From Oxyruncus cristatus (taxonomy: Eukaryota; Chordata; Aves; Passeriformes; Cotingidae), in NCBI GenBank assembly GCA_013399855.1, contig VXAY01002192.1:2170478-2234477 (forward strand): a DNA stretch of 64,000 bases. Direction: 5' to 3'. Positions 14,201 to 27,957 of the stretch are shown piece by piece. The translations under genes were made by a program, and so were the position numbers. The notes below the pieces were generated by a model. That model was not told where the DNA came from. It worked only from the letters and a program-made list of their open reading frames with translations, and did not search any database. The first letter of the stretch is position 1; the number at the start of each line of letters is the position of its first letter.

Positions 14201-17200
14201 ATGAAGGGAGCAAGGGTCAAACAAGAGCATATCTTCCGAAGCATCTTTCTGGGCAGGGTCTTTAATAGTTGCACACATATCCAAGGCTGGCTGACTGCTG
14301 CTTCTGCAGCTCAAGGGGAATGTTTACGGAAACTAAAGGAGGCCAAAGTATGAGGAATAAGGGCTGTTCAAGGCGAGTGTGTTAAACACCAAAATGTTTC
14401 CCCGCAGTTCTGCAGAAATGGACCAAAATGGCACTGATTGCCTTTGATATATGCCTAGGCAGGGTACTAAAAGAGCACACGTGGATGTGATTTCCAATTC
14501 TTCTGTCAGGAGAGAGAAAATTAAGAATACAAAACCTATGCTTTGCTACCCACTAACCAGTGTTCTATGATAGTTTTTTCAGGTAAAGTCCCTGCCCTTC
14601 ACTGTCCCTGGCAATCAGGTTGGATCAGCAAAGTAAATAATAAAAAGGAAATGTATGAATAATTGACTTAAATTATATATTGCCTTTTTTCTGTACAGAA
14701 GTATATGGCATTTTAACTGCTTCTGTGGGGAGCAGGAGACTCAATAAAGGTCTCAGGTTTGCAAAATCTTAGAAAAGCAGTAAATGCATTCCGTTTTTCA
14801 ACAAAACTTGGACTGTGCTCTCAGGCTAGAGATCGACTGATAATGTGTTGGGAATGGAGAAGAATCACCTTGTGCTAACCAGAGGGACACTGGAGAACCA
14901 AAGTTTAGAGGAGGGTTACTAGACATCTCCTGACAGGCAGGGAAAGAAGCCAAAACAAACTGAAACTGGTGTTCTTGCACAAGCTCAGAGAGGTGTATTC
15001 TGAGAAGGAAGGCAATACTTTTATTAAATGCTGCTCAGAGCTGTAGACGCCATGTAAGTGTTGTGGTTGAAACTATCACAGAATTATGTACCCAAAATAC
15101 AGTTAAGTAAGACAGTCATTCTCTGGGTGGGGATTTCCACATGTCAAGAGATGTTAGGCTCGCAGCACAGTCTCTGTAGTCTACAGAAGTATCCATCTAA
15201 CCCAAGATAAGAGACCAAACATAGCTGAACAATGTCCCTTCAGACACTGTGAGGTTATCCAGGGCAGGCAATCTCCCGTAAGTCTCATGCATTTCTGCCT
15301 GCCCTTAGCAGACATTTTGGAAGCCTCAAGACATCTTAAATGACAGTTAGTGCCTAAGTTTAGGCAGCTTTCTTATTTAAGATGAACAGGACAGATTTCC
15401 AGGCTGCACTGACAGTATTGTCTGGGTGGCCACTCAACAGCAGCTTGTGTGCAAGCACTTAAGTGTAAATATCTGAAGTCAAATAGTTATTCTGCAGCTA
15501 AATCCCACCCAGTTTTAGATCAGATCAAAAACCATAGTTCATAACAGGAACTGCACCTTAGATTCAGGTTTAAATATGTCAAGGTCAAGAGTAGCTGTGG
15601 CTACTGAGTCTTCTTGCTGCAGTGACCTTTTCATTTTGATTGACTTGGTCTGCCTCCATGGCCTGCCAGGAGCAGAGCTGAGCTTTGGGGCCCACACTTG
15701 ACCACGAACACAGGCAAGGAGAGTGATATTTTTGCTGCTTTTGTAGCTTTCATAACACAGTACTTGAGAATCCCAGACTCCTTTTTTTAACAACATTGTC
15801 TTCAGAGGCAGCTGCAAGAGAGCTGGTTTTATTCTATTTTGGAGAAAAGTGGGCTGCTTAGAGGTCATATTTTTAAGGTAACACTATCCATATAGACACA
15901 CATAGCCCAAGTGAAATTTTTAAAGCACCTTAGACTCTAATTTCAGATGAAAAATTAGACTTTTTGTGTTTAAGTGCTTCTGAAAATCCCACTAGGGTCC
16001 CGTTTGCTGATTCATTGCCTAACTTGCTTGTAAATTCTGCTGTGGCTTTTTCAAGGTGACATACTTTGGGATGCTACTTCTTAGCATCTTCTCTCCTCAG
16101 CTCACTTTTTTCATCACTTATCTTTCTCCTTTCTTATTCCAATCCCAAACTCATTCCTAATGTCCACCCAGCATGAATGCATCATGGTGGGATGGGGTCC
16201 AGCTGATCAATTAATTTGGTGTTTTCCTCTGCATACAGCGAAACCCAAGGGGCTCTTCCTCATAGCTCTGCACTCACTTTGCATTGTCGCTATTAAAGGT
16301 CTTCCCATGGTCTTAGTACTGTGCTATGGGTTATTTGTATTTGAATTAGCCCCTTAATCACATCCAGTGAAACAGGTACCACAGCCTTTTCTGGTTTCAC
16401 CAGAAGTTTTTACCACAGTTTCACCAGAAAGACAAAGAAAAAAAATAAAAAGTTTATTAATATCTAGCATAAATATTTGCTGCAAATACATGCAATTCCT
16501 GTTTTATTCTAGCAGTAGGAGACATGGAAAATAATCTATCATTGTTATCACTTTTTCCAGACATGGAAACTGTGAAGAACATTTTTTTCTCTTAAGCAAA
16601 TAAATCCATTTCCTCATAGTTCATATTTGTTAAATGGTTTGTAGTACTTTTATGTCCTTTAAAGTCTTTCATTTGTCAATACATTTTTAAATGGATTTCT
16701 CTGTAACAAGCAAAGTTGCTGTTATTTGTCATTTCCCCTATTAAAAATGGGGGATGAATGAATAGGTAATAGAAGATGGCGCTAATAAATAAGAAATGGT
16801 TTAATCCACTAATTAGATACCAGTTTTCCCCAGGTTATCTCAGGAGATGTTGGCCTGTTGCCTGTAAGCTACCGCTCAAACACCTTTTATGCCTTCAACA
16901 ATATAGCAGAATGATGAAGCTTTCAAAAAAGAGACCTCTTCTGAACGTCAGAATGACTAATTTCCTCAGTATCTTGTACAATTTTCCAAAGTTATAAAGT
17001 AGTATACAGAGAATTAGTTCATAGCTGTGCTGTGATTTCCCCAGCCAGCTCTATCTCTGCACTTAAAACTGTTTTATAATAGGAGGTGAACTTCATAATT
17101 CATCATCCCTCTCTCTCTTTATATGAGTTTAAAATTCAGCTCCTGATCTTCTGTGAGGTAGATAAGCAACAGTGAAATTAAAATAGGATTTTGTTCTATT

Positions 17201-20200
17201 TGTAAGAATTGTTGTATCCTTAGAAGAATTATGCAACAAACAAACAAAAGAGCCTGTGGGTTACAAGTAGTTTAGAAATCACAATGCAAGCTTCTTATTC
17301 AAAAGAAAAGTAATATACCATATAAATGACAAATGTTAGTTGAGAAACTAAGGGCAGTGCACTCACACCAGCAAGACACTTGCTGGAGAAAAAAAAAAAC
17401 ATATCAAAAACCTGCTGGATGAAGGACTTGAAAGAGGTAATAGAGTTATGATTCATATAGTTTTTGTCACTGTATCAGTAAAATTGACTTTCTTTCTTTC
17501 TTTGCAACTGCATGTGAGACAACAATCAGACATCTGGCTTCTGTGATGGGAATGATTAATCATTTCTTATTAACTGAATTACAAATGTGTTTTTCTTGTG
17601 AAAAAAATAAAAAGCAAGAGTCAGAAAGACAAAACATTTTTTTTTTTAATGGAAAAGCTTGCAGAACAAAATCTCTAATCAAAAGGGAAAATGGAACAGA
17701 ATTCTGCCTTTTAGGAAAAAAAAAAAAAAAAAGAAAAAGAAAAATAACATATTTCCTGAGCAGCTGTGATCATTTCAGATATACAGATATTGATGAATAA
17801 AGCAATAGATGGTATTACTTTCTGGAACAAATTACTTTCAAGAATGATAGAAAGACCATGTTAAGTCTTTTAAGCTGATATTGAAATATACAATTTTACA
17901 GCATTTAATATTAAATATATCTTTTCTCTCTTTCATAAGGAGTTTTTCATAGGACTTCTGTACCTTTCCCCAGTTTTCTTCAGGTTTAACCAAATATTTG
18001 CCAACAATTATATTAAAGAAAACTAAAAGAAACAGTTAATATTCTGTGTCTCATGGGATTTTCCCAGTGGATCTGCTCCTGGGAAAATGCAATGCTACCA
18101 GAACAAAATAAATCATATTGCCAAATTTGGGCAACTACACTTTTTTTTTTCGGATAAACTTCTTGTCTGCCCTGCACATTGACATCAAAAGACATTTCAG
18201 AGTTTTAGGGTAGTTCAAGGGGAAGACAGAAAGCGGAAGAATCCAGTTTCCTCTGGAAACAAACTTTAGGCTAACCTCTCTGTCTACCAACCCCTTACCT
18301 TACCTCCCCAAAATTAATTCTGACCCAGTTTCTGTAGATATCATATGCCTACTACAAGCCTTATCAACACTGGAGTGCTACAAAGTGGAATGGCAAGACC
18401 CATGAAAGCCCAAGAAGTTTCTGCCGTGTAGTAGGCACATAAATAATAGATATAGTTCTAATTTCAATTTTATATATATTTTCTCCCAAAATGCTGTGAG
18501 ATTTTTGAAAGCAAAAAGTTTGTGGTATTGTTATTAACACACAGTTGAGTAGATCCATCTTGTCAGTATGCGGAAGCTACGGAATATGGCTCAAAAAAAG
18601 TTGAACCTGAAAAGTGCTCTTCACTTTATGTAAATTATATGGCTCCCACAACTCTAAAGAATTTGGAAACTTACATCAAATCACACTTGTCAACCACACG
18701 ATCCATAAGGCTTATCCATAATCTGTATACATTGTCTGAAGAGTAAAAGACGGTGGCTGATATGCGGAGAAACACCCTAAGCAGCTAATAACTTCTGTTG
18801 CTCGACAGATGTTTTTTTCTTACACATAATATCCAAATAAATAGTAATATAAGAGTTTTATTTTCTCCAGGATTACGGATATATGTTACTTTTGCCGTTC
18901 AGAACATCTGACAGGTCTGCAGTATGCCAGCTAAGCCCAGCTCACAAAGCTGATTCAGTGAGCATTAATATTCATTAAAAGCAATAATGAAGTGATATTG
19001 CCCTGATTTAGAGGTCTGACACGAGGCTGGTGGTAACAGTCAAAGGTGGACCAAAATGCCTGGTCTTGCTCCTAACTCAAGCATGCATGAGCACTAGTCC
19101 ACAGCTCATTAGGTCCTGTCATTACTGTAGTCTGTGACCCAACTGAGAGGAATGAAGGGCAAGATCCACTTCAGTCCTGAGGTCTTTGCACTATAACATA
19201 AAGTTGTGGCTTGCCATGGACTGGACACGCTACTTCATTGGCATGCTGGGGTCAAAGTTTTAAAATCTCTGTGTTTAAATGTATATTTGAAATATAAATA
19301 AATAGCCTAGTACTCTGTGGTCGGTTTGCATCAAGCAGCTCCAAGTAAGTCAAGGGACTCCTAAAGATTTGCTGGTGTATTTTGTCACCCAAAAGTAGAA
19401 ATGGCCACTCGGAAAACTTCAATCATTAATTAAAATTGTGTTTAAAAATACTTCACAAAACTGAAATTATCAAATTACATGAAAAAAACCAAAGAGGTCT
19501 TTTCTACTAAAAGTTGAAAATGAAAGGCAGTTAGCATGATCAATGCTGATTTTATGCAAGAATTTATTACTTACTGTGGGCAATCAGAGACCCGAGGGGG
19601 GGTTAAATTCAGTATTTAATATTTCTATCAAGCAACCAATGCCAAGAGCATAAGTTTCTGTTTCAAGAGTGAAGCTGGGTTACACCTCAGCTATGTGCAC
19701 ATGATGCTTTGCAGATGCCCTGCCACTCCTTCTCTTGAAGTTTTCATCTGGGCACTGAAGCTTTTTATTACACCCCAGAGGAGAGTTGTTGGTCTGGGAT
19801 ATTGCCAAATCACCCATTTCCCAGCTAAGATTCTTGGATGGCAAGCTAGAAATTATGTCTCTGTCATGGTGTCCTGAATTTCTGTAGAAAAGGGTTTAAG
19901 ATAGTTGGGCCATCAGTGACAGCAAAGCTCTCTGCCTTAAAGATAAAATCACAGGTTCCAGTCCAAGCTCTCAAGCACGTTTGTTTATTTTATTCACTGG
20001 CTGTTTAATATTTAATACATAAACACAGCTTAGGACAAGAACAGGAATCCACAACTCACCCTTTTTAGACAAATTTCCTCATAACATTATTAAAGACCTT
20101 TGCTTGTTCTTTGGTTTTCTGGTCCAGTGGCTCTTCAATTCTTCTGTTGCTGCACAACAAAAAGACTTCAAGGAAAAGGGGAAGTGTCCCACAGATGCTA

Positions 20201-23200
20201 AGATCATCTCTAGTCTGGATAGTTTCCTGATGAATGGTTTTGAAATTCTCCAGCATAAAGAGATTGTGTGGGGGTGCTACCTGTCCCCATGGTAAATTAC
20301 TCCTTACATCTGATACAAGTGAACCACAGATTAAGTGATTTCTCTTTCCTGTTAATTAATAAACTAGTCTTATTAGGTGATGCTTTTATGCTCATTCCCA
20401 CAGATATACTGTAGGCATAGTTTGCATACCTTTGACAGAGTTTTTCAAGGAACTAGGTATCAAAGCAAATCAAAGGATCTCAATTTGGACTCAGGTAAGA
20501 CACAGAGCTTCAGGAAGGAGCATTTGGAGGGATGGTCTTAGGTACATTTGCAATTTCATCAGTGATAACAAGGTATTTGCAGACCTGAGGATTTCAGATT
20601 TTTCATCCTTGGCTTACATCCTAAGTTCAAACTACATTAATTTTAAAAATTCAATTGAGAAGTCATTAGTGATCCCATATTTCTCTCTCTCAGTTTATTT
20701 TGTTGCATACTGCTGGCATCATTTCCCTGCTTACAGGAATTTGGAAGTGTTTGTGTTGTTACATTCTTCCTTGGATACAGTTTTCTTCAAGACTGCTGAA
20801 GTTTGACTCTTGCTGCTGCTAAGTTAGATCAGAGTGTGCATAGACACCCAATGGGAAACTAGGAATGAAGTCATCTCTCGAACAAGAAGGAAGAAGGATA
20901 GAAAATAAAGCAAAGAAGACCGAAGTGAAGGATGAAGTTGGGCAGCTTTGTCATTTAGAGCTCTAGAATATATTGCTCTTATCCATGGCAATAACTCATT
21001 ATTGTAATGTTTTATTTGAATAGATGGTAAAAAATAATTTTCTGCAAAACTTAGCCTTTCATGGTTAAACCACAAAATGCTGCTTCAAGTGGAGTACTTG
21101 ATTTCAATTGGAAGTATGAACCCTTATTCCAGTGATTGCATTGGAATGACAAATTGAAAGAAACATAGATGGAACAACCACAAAGTGTATGTTGGGAATG
21201 CTTAGGTTGAACTGAGAAAACAAGGTAACACCCCTCCACAAGAGATCACCTGATCTGCATCTCAGTCCTTACTGCTGGCAAGATGCTAAAAGCAAATTTC
21301 TCCCATTCATTCTGATTGGGTGATCAAAGAAGGATTACCTGCACAGAAAGTATATTTTACTAGTTCTCATTAAAGGACTTGAAATTAGGAATAAGGATTT
21401 GGACCTGTATTTAGAAAACAAACTTGAGAAGTGTTTCCCATGTGGAATACAGCCTGAACAAATTGTGCTGTGAAGAAAAAAAACACTCCTAAACCAAATT
21501 TGGACCTGTCAGTCCAGTCCTGTTCTAATCTGATATTTTTCAAAGTTGTGTGCTTCTCTGAGATATATTACTTCTAGAATTCTTTCCCCTTTTTAAGGAA
21601 AGAAAGCTAGAAGACAGTCCATCTGATTTAAGCTATTTTACTGGGAATTTCTGCCATATTTTGAGCATGTTCCAAGTGGCAGTTGAGGTATAAATAGTAG
21701 AATAAACAAACAGCTGCCTAAGCAAAGTTGAAAAGTCAGAGACCAACAGGATTATCAGTTGTTTCTGCAGTATTTCCAGACTGCTCTCATACCAAGTATG
21801 ATATGATGTGCAAAAAAATTCTTTATTGCCAACAGCTAGATATGGCATTTCTTCATTCCCTGTTTACTCATTATGAAGCATTTTTTCATTATTTTCATTC
21901 TGAAAATGGAGAACATCATATTAACGCCATCAGCAAGGAAAGAACCACGTTTTTGGTCAAAATCCCTAGTTTATGCTTTGTGTTCCACTGAGCTTTATGG
22001 TCTTTATAAATAGAAGGGAAGCTACATGTTTAGGAATTAAATTGCAGAGATAGAATAAAATGCCCTTCCCTTCTAAACCTACTTTTTTTTAATGTTCTGA
22101 AATGTGAAGATGTCTTTTATCCAATATTTGTGTGCAAATACCCTTTAGGATAAAATAACAAACAGGCATAAGAATCTCTGTATATTGTATTTGATTAGCA
22201 ATACTTCTCATTTGGCATTTCTTCCTGACCATAAACACAAAGAAATAGACAATTCTGATAATGAAAACAGCTAGAATCATGAGAGTGCCGTTAGAGTGCC
22301 GGAATTTTAATGCTCTTTACAAACGCAAAAAAGTTAAAATGTATTTACTGATTGCTGAATAAATACCTGTCTTTGCTGGGTTTCAATCTGAGGTTATGTC
22401 CTCTAGTTCACAGGATAATTTTTTTTTATTGAGCTGCGTTGAAACCTTTTTTTTTAATGGCCTATAGTGTATGCGACCAAAATGTTTAGATCTGTTAACA
22501 TGTTCCAGAGCTTTGGTGCTGAAGATGATTTATGATTGTTGCCAATGAGGACCAAAGTCTCTGCTGAAAGTACTGTGAGGAATCACATTCACTTTAATGC
22601 CTTGAAATTAAGCAGAAAATTGAACTTCTTTCATTTATTTTATTGCCAGTTTCAATAGTCAAGAAGTAGCATTTGAATGTATTGCATTGGTGTTCAGTCA
22701 TTAATGTGCAAAGGAGGTTAAAGTTTTTTTTAAAGACTCGCTGCCCAAAAGTAATTTTTAAGCTACTTTGAAATTCTTCTTCCTATTTTAACATTATTTA
22801 TGTGTTTTGACTTATTTACTTTAGTGGGAATGGCCATTTGTCCTTTAAATGTGCCAGTCCTTTTTAGAATCCTACATCCTCAGATGTAGGTCCTCTCTGT
22901 TTCAGGTTCTCATGTCAACACTGAAGTAATTCTTTTTTAAAACACTGATTTTTTATTGTTGTTTTCTTGAGTGATGGTGGTGTTTGTAAATCCTGTAAGT
23001 ATGATTGCAGTCTGAAACTGGAGACAGTTAATCTAGGAACACTTATTCTGCTACCATTTAGCCACAGTCTCCTGAGATGAGCTGAGCGGAAAATGTGGGA
23101 TGCCCAAAACATTTACTCTGTCGGACAAGAAATTGGAGCCCTTTGAGCTCTTTCCAAGTACTTGTAATGTTTGACCTATCCATTAGTCATATTTGGTCTA

Positions 23201-23394
23201 TGATCTCTGGAGTATCTTTTATAGGAGGTGAACAATAGCCACAAAAGATGGACAGCCAGCCAAAACACTTAAAGGAATACAGCCTATCAGAAGAAGATGG
23301 AGTTTCTCTATATTAATATTTTAAGTAATACACTAATATGACAATTGCCAGTTTCAAAATACTGTGGAGGGGGAACAGGTAGCATCATTCCTCT
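11201..23394. other. Gene-poor unique sequence, with possible conserved non-coding blocks
   Basis: No supported gene. The segment at 13440-13940 is richer in G+C and open in several frames on both strands at once, which is a composition effect. Around 15340-16010 there are words such as CCTAAGTTTAGG, CACTTAAGTG and TTAAGTGCTTCTGAAAATCC that remind me of very old amniote interspersed repeats. A homeodomain-site-like block (TAAT-rich) lies at 18950-19020. Confidence 0.45.
17716..17745 (+). repeat. A-rich homopolymer tract (A18 then G-interrupted)
   Basis: Eighteen A (17716-17733) followed by GAAAAAGAAAAA. There is no recognisable element in front of it that would make it a retrotransposon tail. 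Similar plain homopolymers of 12 or more occur at 1505-1520 (A), 35213-35228 (T), 35483-35496 (A), 41579-41591 (A), 42756-42769 (A), 44746-44757 (T) and 48674-48685 (T). Confidence 0.9.
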
Positions 23395-23522
23395 TAAACA
23401 AATAATGAGATCCAACTTCCCAAGGGCACCCACGCAGCATGTAGCAGAGTTAGGAATAAAATGAAGGTCTAAAAATCATTGCTTGTGATCAGGAAACAAC
23501 AGCCTTTCTATCAAAGTGCCTA
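23395..23522 (+). mobile_element. Possible ancient MIR-like SINE remnant
   Basis: The order of words CAACTTCCCAAGGGCACCCA, GCAGAGTTAGGAATAAAATG, AAGGTCT and a final TTTCTATCAAAGTGCC follows the MIR core (TTGCCCAAGGTCACACAG, then GCAGAG..GGAAT..AACC.AGGTCT, then a CTACTGCCTC-like end). Divergence is high, so only a library alignment could confirm it. A second, weaker candidate follows at 23590-23680. Confidence 0.4.
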
Positions 23523-23681
23523 CTATCTAAAGAGTTGAGGCACAGGGGAAGGAGAGAAGCAGAGCAGTGCAGTGAAGGGACAGAGGAGAAGCAGACATGA
23601 AGTGCCTTCCTCAAGGAAATTCAGTGACCAACTCAAACCCAGAGTTTGGGCACTCACCGTCAGAGTCCTGTCCACCCCACC

Positions 23682-26600
23682 TGTAGGACTTCACAGTACA
23701 GTGTGGAGGGCTGTGCTTTCCTGAATGCTAACGTTTATGTTATTGACTATCCAGATGACTGAATATCCAGATCTTTTAGAGGACTCTCCTCAAACAGTGG
23801 TATGCAAGAGCTGGAAGAGGTCACCATTAATTTGTTCAAGGTCCTGTAGATGAAACTATTTATCCCAGTCTCTCTGTGCTAGTTGCTATCCCCATTTCAT
23901 TGTCAAAAACTTTCCTCTCTCCTTAGATGACATTGCCAGTTAAGTTATCAGCTCAGTTCCCTTCAGATTTCTCACATCCCTTTTATTATGTAGAAATACC
24001 TTTATGCAATGGCAAAACTCCTCTCGAAGCTTTTCTCTGCCAGAACACCTTACAGTGGTTAAGAAACTGCTTGTTATTCTTAAAATCTTACTGCACAAGT
24101 AATTGTATAAATACTTGTCTTCTGTCTGTATCTAGCTGCGGTCCCTAGATTTATAAACACTTAATACAGGGCAATCCAGGTTAAGCAGAAGGGTATCCAT
24201 GTTCTATTGAAATACAAATATGCCTTTGTTCGTGTTTCTCTCTCTTTAAATCTGTTTAACCTAGAATATGATCTTTGGTTGCAGCCAGTCAAAGAGATTT
24301 ATTTCAAAAACATTGACTCAAATTGTTCCTCAGACTTTACGGGGCAGGACATGTCACTGAAAAATGAACAGAACTTCTAGAATATCTAGTTTTCTTGCAT
24401 AACAAAAACTTTGCAGAAAGAATCAATATGGGCTCTGCTCAGACCTGCCATGAGAGTATTTTTTTTCTGTGTAGGAATTGTAAAACAAACAGGAAATGTG
24501 GAATATTGCTGGTATGTTACTACTGGTACTGAAAGTAGCAATTGGTAGAATTAAGAAAAAATGAAGTTTACTTGAATATTTTTTAATTATTTATTTTTAT
24601 GCTTTTTATATGTCAACGTGCACTGTGTTGCTTTATTCCATTTACAGCAGCTAAGACAATATATCTTCAAGATGATGATTCTTATCATAACAGCAAATGT
24701 TCCACAATTCTTGCTTTGTAGCCAGGGATTAGGCTAAAACTAGTAAATACAGAAGATTTTTTTAATCCGGTTTATAATCTTGGTCCTAAATATTGAAAAT
24801 AAACATGCACTTTGACCTCTTAGTATAAAACTAAGATTACAAAAACAAAATTATGGTGGACCTCCAAAGACATGATAGCTGTTACCAGGTAGAAAAATTT
24901 TCCATCAGTGTGGATACCCCCTGACTCTGTGATAGCTTGAATCCATTTATAGAAGTTTCCTTTAGTTTACGACAGGTACAACAGCATGGAGAATCTGACA
25001 CCTAGTGTAGACTTTTAATGCTCACGTAGAAGTAGAGTAAAAGTAGTGAGATTTACTTACCAAAAGATTTTCTCGTCTTCCATAATTTAAAATATTTTTA
25101 CTGTAATCTTTTATTTTGCCTATTCCACTAGAATGTCTGAAGCTCATACGTCTATATGAGAGACAACCTCGATGATGTACTTCACTAAAAAAATAAAGCT
25201 AAATATTTTGTTCAAAACAGAGGCACAACATGCTGAGAAAGGAAGTTTAACACTCCTTCTTCTCAACCTTTAGTGTCATAACATTCACAGTAATGAGCCA
25301 CTTTACAGAGGGCTTTGATTAAATGGGTTGAGAAGGGGGTGTAATGTCTGACGTGAATATCACTACACTGAGCTCTTCAACTATTATCTCTTCCCATCAT
25401 ATGCAAATCTCTAACCAGATTGTGATTTTCTGTCTTTCTTTTTCTATATATTGCAGTAAATCGCCTGAGATAGTTAAAGGAACCGGAATTTTAGATTTTA
25501 TTTCCTTTCAGTAATCTTGTGACATAAATTCAGCTCAGCCTAAATCAAGCACTCCAGCTGAGCTGCCTGTTTTGCATGCTGATCTGCCAGTTGTCAGCCA
25601 CAAGCTGAATGGAAATCAAAACCAGTATCTCAATATTTGAGCAGCCCTTATTGTAAATAATTGCAGGAGTGCCATAAAGCCTCTTTCAAAATGACTATAT
25701 ATTGGAGGTATGTGTGCTGTGCTTCTAAAGTGCTTATGCTGCTGCTTGTAGACAAATGAAAGACAGAACACATCAATGAGACAAAGAAGGAAAGAAGAAA
25801 TAAGATGGAAAATACTTACAGTCACATAAATATTTAAATGTCACCTAAAATTAGAATTGTCAATAACAAGGTTGATATCAAATATCAACAGCATTTCCAG
25901 GCAGAAGACTGATAAATTTGAAAGGAAAATGTCACCCTGTGTCTTGTCAGTTGCTCAAGTCAATCCGAAGTCCTGAGATAAAATGAAATCTGAAGAATTC
26001 CATCTTCTCCTTTCATATGATAATAGTGCATTTTTTATGTGTATAATTTGGTCTCAGTTGACTTGAAAATTGCTCCAGGCCAGCAGGAAGTGTTTAAAGT
26101 TGATAATACAAAATACACAGATTTTGCAACATCCATTTCTCAGTTTGATTGTTTTGCATAGTTAATTTTTCTCCATTCCCAGGCACTAACATGAACTTTT
26201 CAGTTCTGACAACACAATGTACCTTTGCAGGTTATAGCACCTACTCCACAACAGTTGAATCAAATAGTTGTCTCAGTTAATTCATTATATTTCAAATAAG
26301 GAAGAATCTTTAGGGAAATAAGGAAGCACAGATAAAATAGTCTGTCTCCCCCATCTGTCTGAATAGGTGCAATTCAAAAGTAAAACAGTGCTGATAAAAT
26401 AGGGGAATGAAACATTAAAAAAGGATCATTGAAAAGTGGAATAGAGAGTAATAGCTTTGTTTTTTGAAGTCAGCAAGGGATTTGCATGTTGAAAGTGCAT
26501 AATGTGAAATGAGCCAGATGAAATAATTATTTATCATTGGCTAGCACAGAGTGATTCCTAAATGGAAAGCAATTTTCAATTAACTGGTCATGCTACACTT

Positions 26601-27149
26601 ACCTGAGGTTATGTTTCATAATCAATCACGAAGAATGTTATTTGCGTACTGTTTATGAGCCAGATGGTTCTAATATTCACTTTAAAAGTAAAATATTATT
26701 TAAAAAGGGAGTGGGAAATGGCAAAACTTGACTCTTACTGCAAAAAAATGAATAGCAGAAGTGTCTGTTAGTATAAAATTTCAAAATAATTTGAAGATAT
26801 GGATTATAGATGTAGGCATCTAACAGCAGAAAGATATACAGCATTATTCCATGGTTCATTTTATAAACAAAATTATTCCACTCCTGTTAATTACTGTAGG
26901 CTATGAAAACAGAAACCAGTAATTAAAAAGGTGTGTAAAGGGATGCATGTGGATGGTTTGGTATTCCCTCTTTGTATGCTGAAACATGGTGCCCTAAACT
27001 AGCATTCTATTACATCATTTGGTGCCTTTTAGCACATGCCTTGAAGTGGTTTTTCTCCCGGAGGAACAAAAATTTCACTCCTCTTCCTCCTTAAGGCCCT
27101 TTGTAATGCTGCTGCAAGGCCCTGCATTGTCCAGCTCTCCTGGAGTTTC
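23682..27149. other. Gene-poor unique sequence
   Basis: No supported gene. The blocks 25520-25615 and 26490-26610 have the balanced, repeat-free look of conserved non-coding elements, but this cannot be tested from a single genome. Confidence 0.45.
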
Positions 27150-27582
27150 ACAGAAGAAGGGCAACAAAACTGATGAACGGTCTGGAGCATAATTCTGATG
27201 AAGAGCAGCTGAGGGAGCTGGGGATGTTTAGCCTGGAGAAGAGACTCAGTGGGGACCTTGTCACTCCACAGCTACCTGAAAGGAGGTTGTATGGAGGTGA
27301 GGGTTGGTCTCTTCCCCCAAATAACAAGAGGAAACGCCTTTAAGTTGTCCCAGGGGAGGTTTATATCAGATATTGGGAAAAGTTTCTTCACGGAAATGGT
27401 AGTCAGTCATTGGAACAGGCTGCCCAGGGAAGTACCGGAATCACCACCCCGGAGGTATTTAAAGTACGCATAGATGTGGCACTGAAGGACATGGTTAAGG
27501 GTTGGACTTGGCATTGTCAGGTTAACAGTTAGACTTGATGGTCTCAGAGGTCTTCTCCAAGCCAAATGATTCTGTGATTCTA
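27150..27582 (+). mobile_element. CR1 LINE, 3' end fragment
   Basis: CR1 features in order: CTGAGGGAGCTGGGGATGTT, TAGCCTGGAGAAGAGACTC, ACAAGAGGAAACGCC, TTCTTCACGGAAATGG, TGGAACAGGCTGCCCAGGG, and the TGATTCTGTGATTCT tail. The left border is approximate (27130-27190). A 74-codon frame at 27249-27473 is the decayed ORF2 end and extends only to the 3' UTR. Confidence 0.93.
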
Positions 27583-27957
27583 AGATGGCAAGGCAGTCAC
27601 GACAGCTATACACAAACCTGCTTTGCAGCACCTCTTAGACACAGTGCACGGCTGAGACCAGCAACGGGTGCAGACACCATCGATTGTAAAGGTGCAAAGT
27701 GCTCTGTCCTCGTACCACAATCAATCACACCATACCCCATGTTTTCCTACAGACATGGATGTAGCTGCAGGCACAGGATCACACATACCCATGCAACACA
27801 GACACAGTAAATGTCTCATCCTGTGTCTCCTTCTGGAGAGACACACTCAAACATGGTGGAATCAAAATTCTTCAGAAGGGATCCATGATTTTGGGTTCCT
27901 CTTGAACGTAATATTTGACTGTTCTAAGCTCATGCCTCCACAAATTTGAAGACGAAA
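27583..27957. other. Unique spacer between two converging CR1 copies
   Basis: About 375 bases between the 3' ends of two CR1 copies that face each other. It is richer in C and A than its surroundings, with several CACAC/ACACAC words (27770-27850). No gene is seen. Confidence 0.5.
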
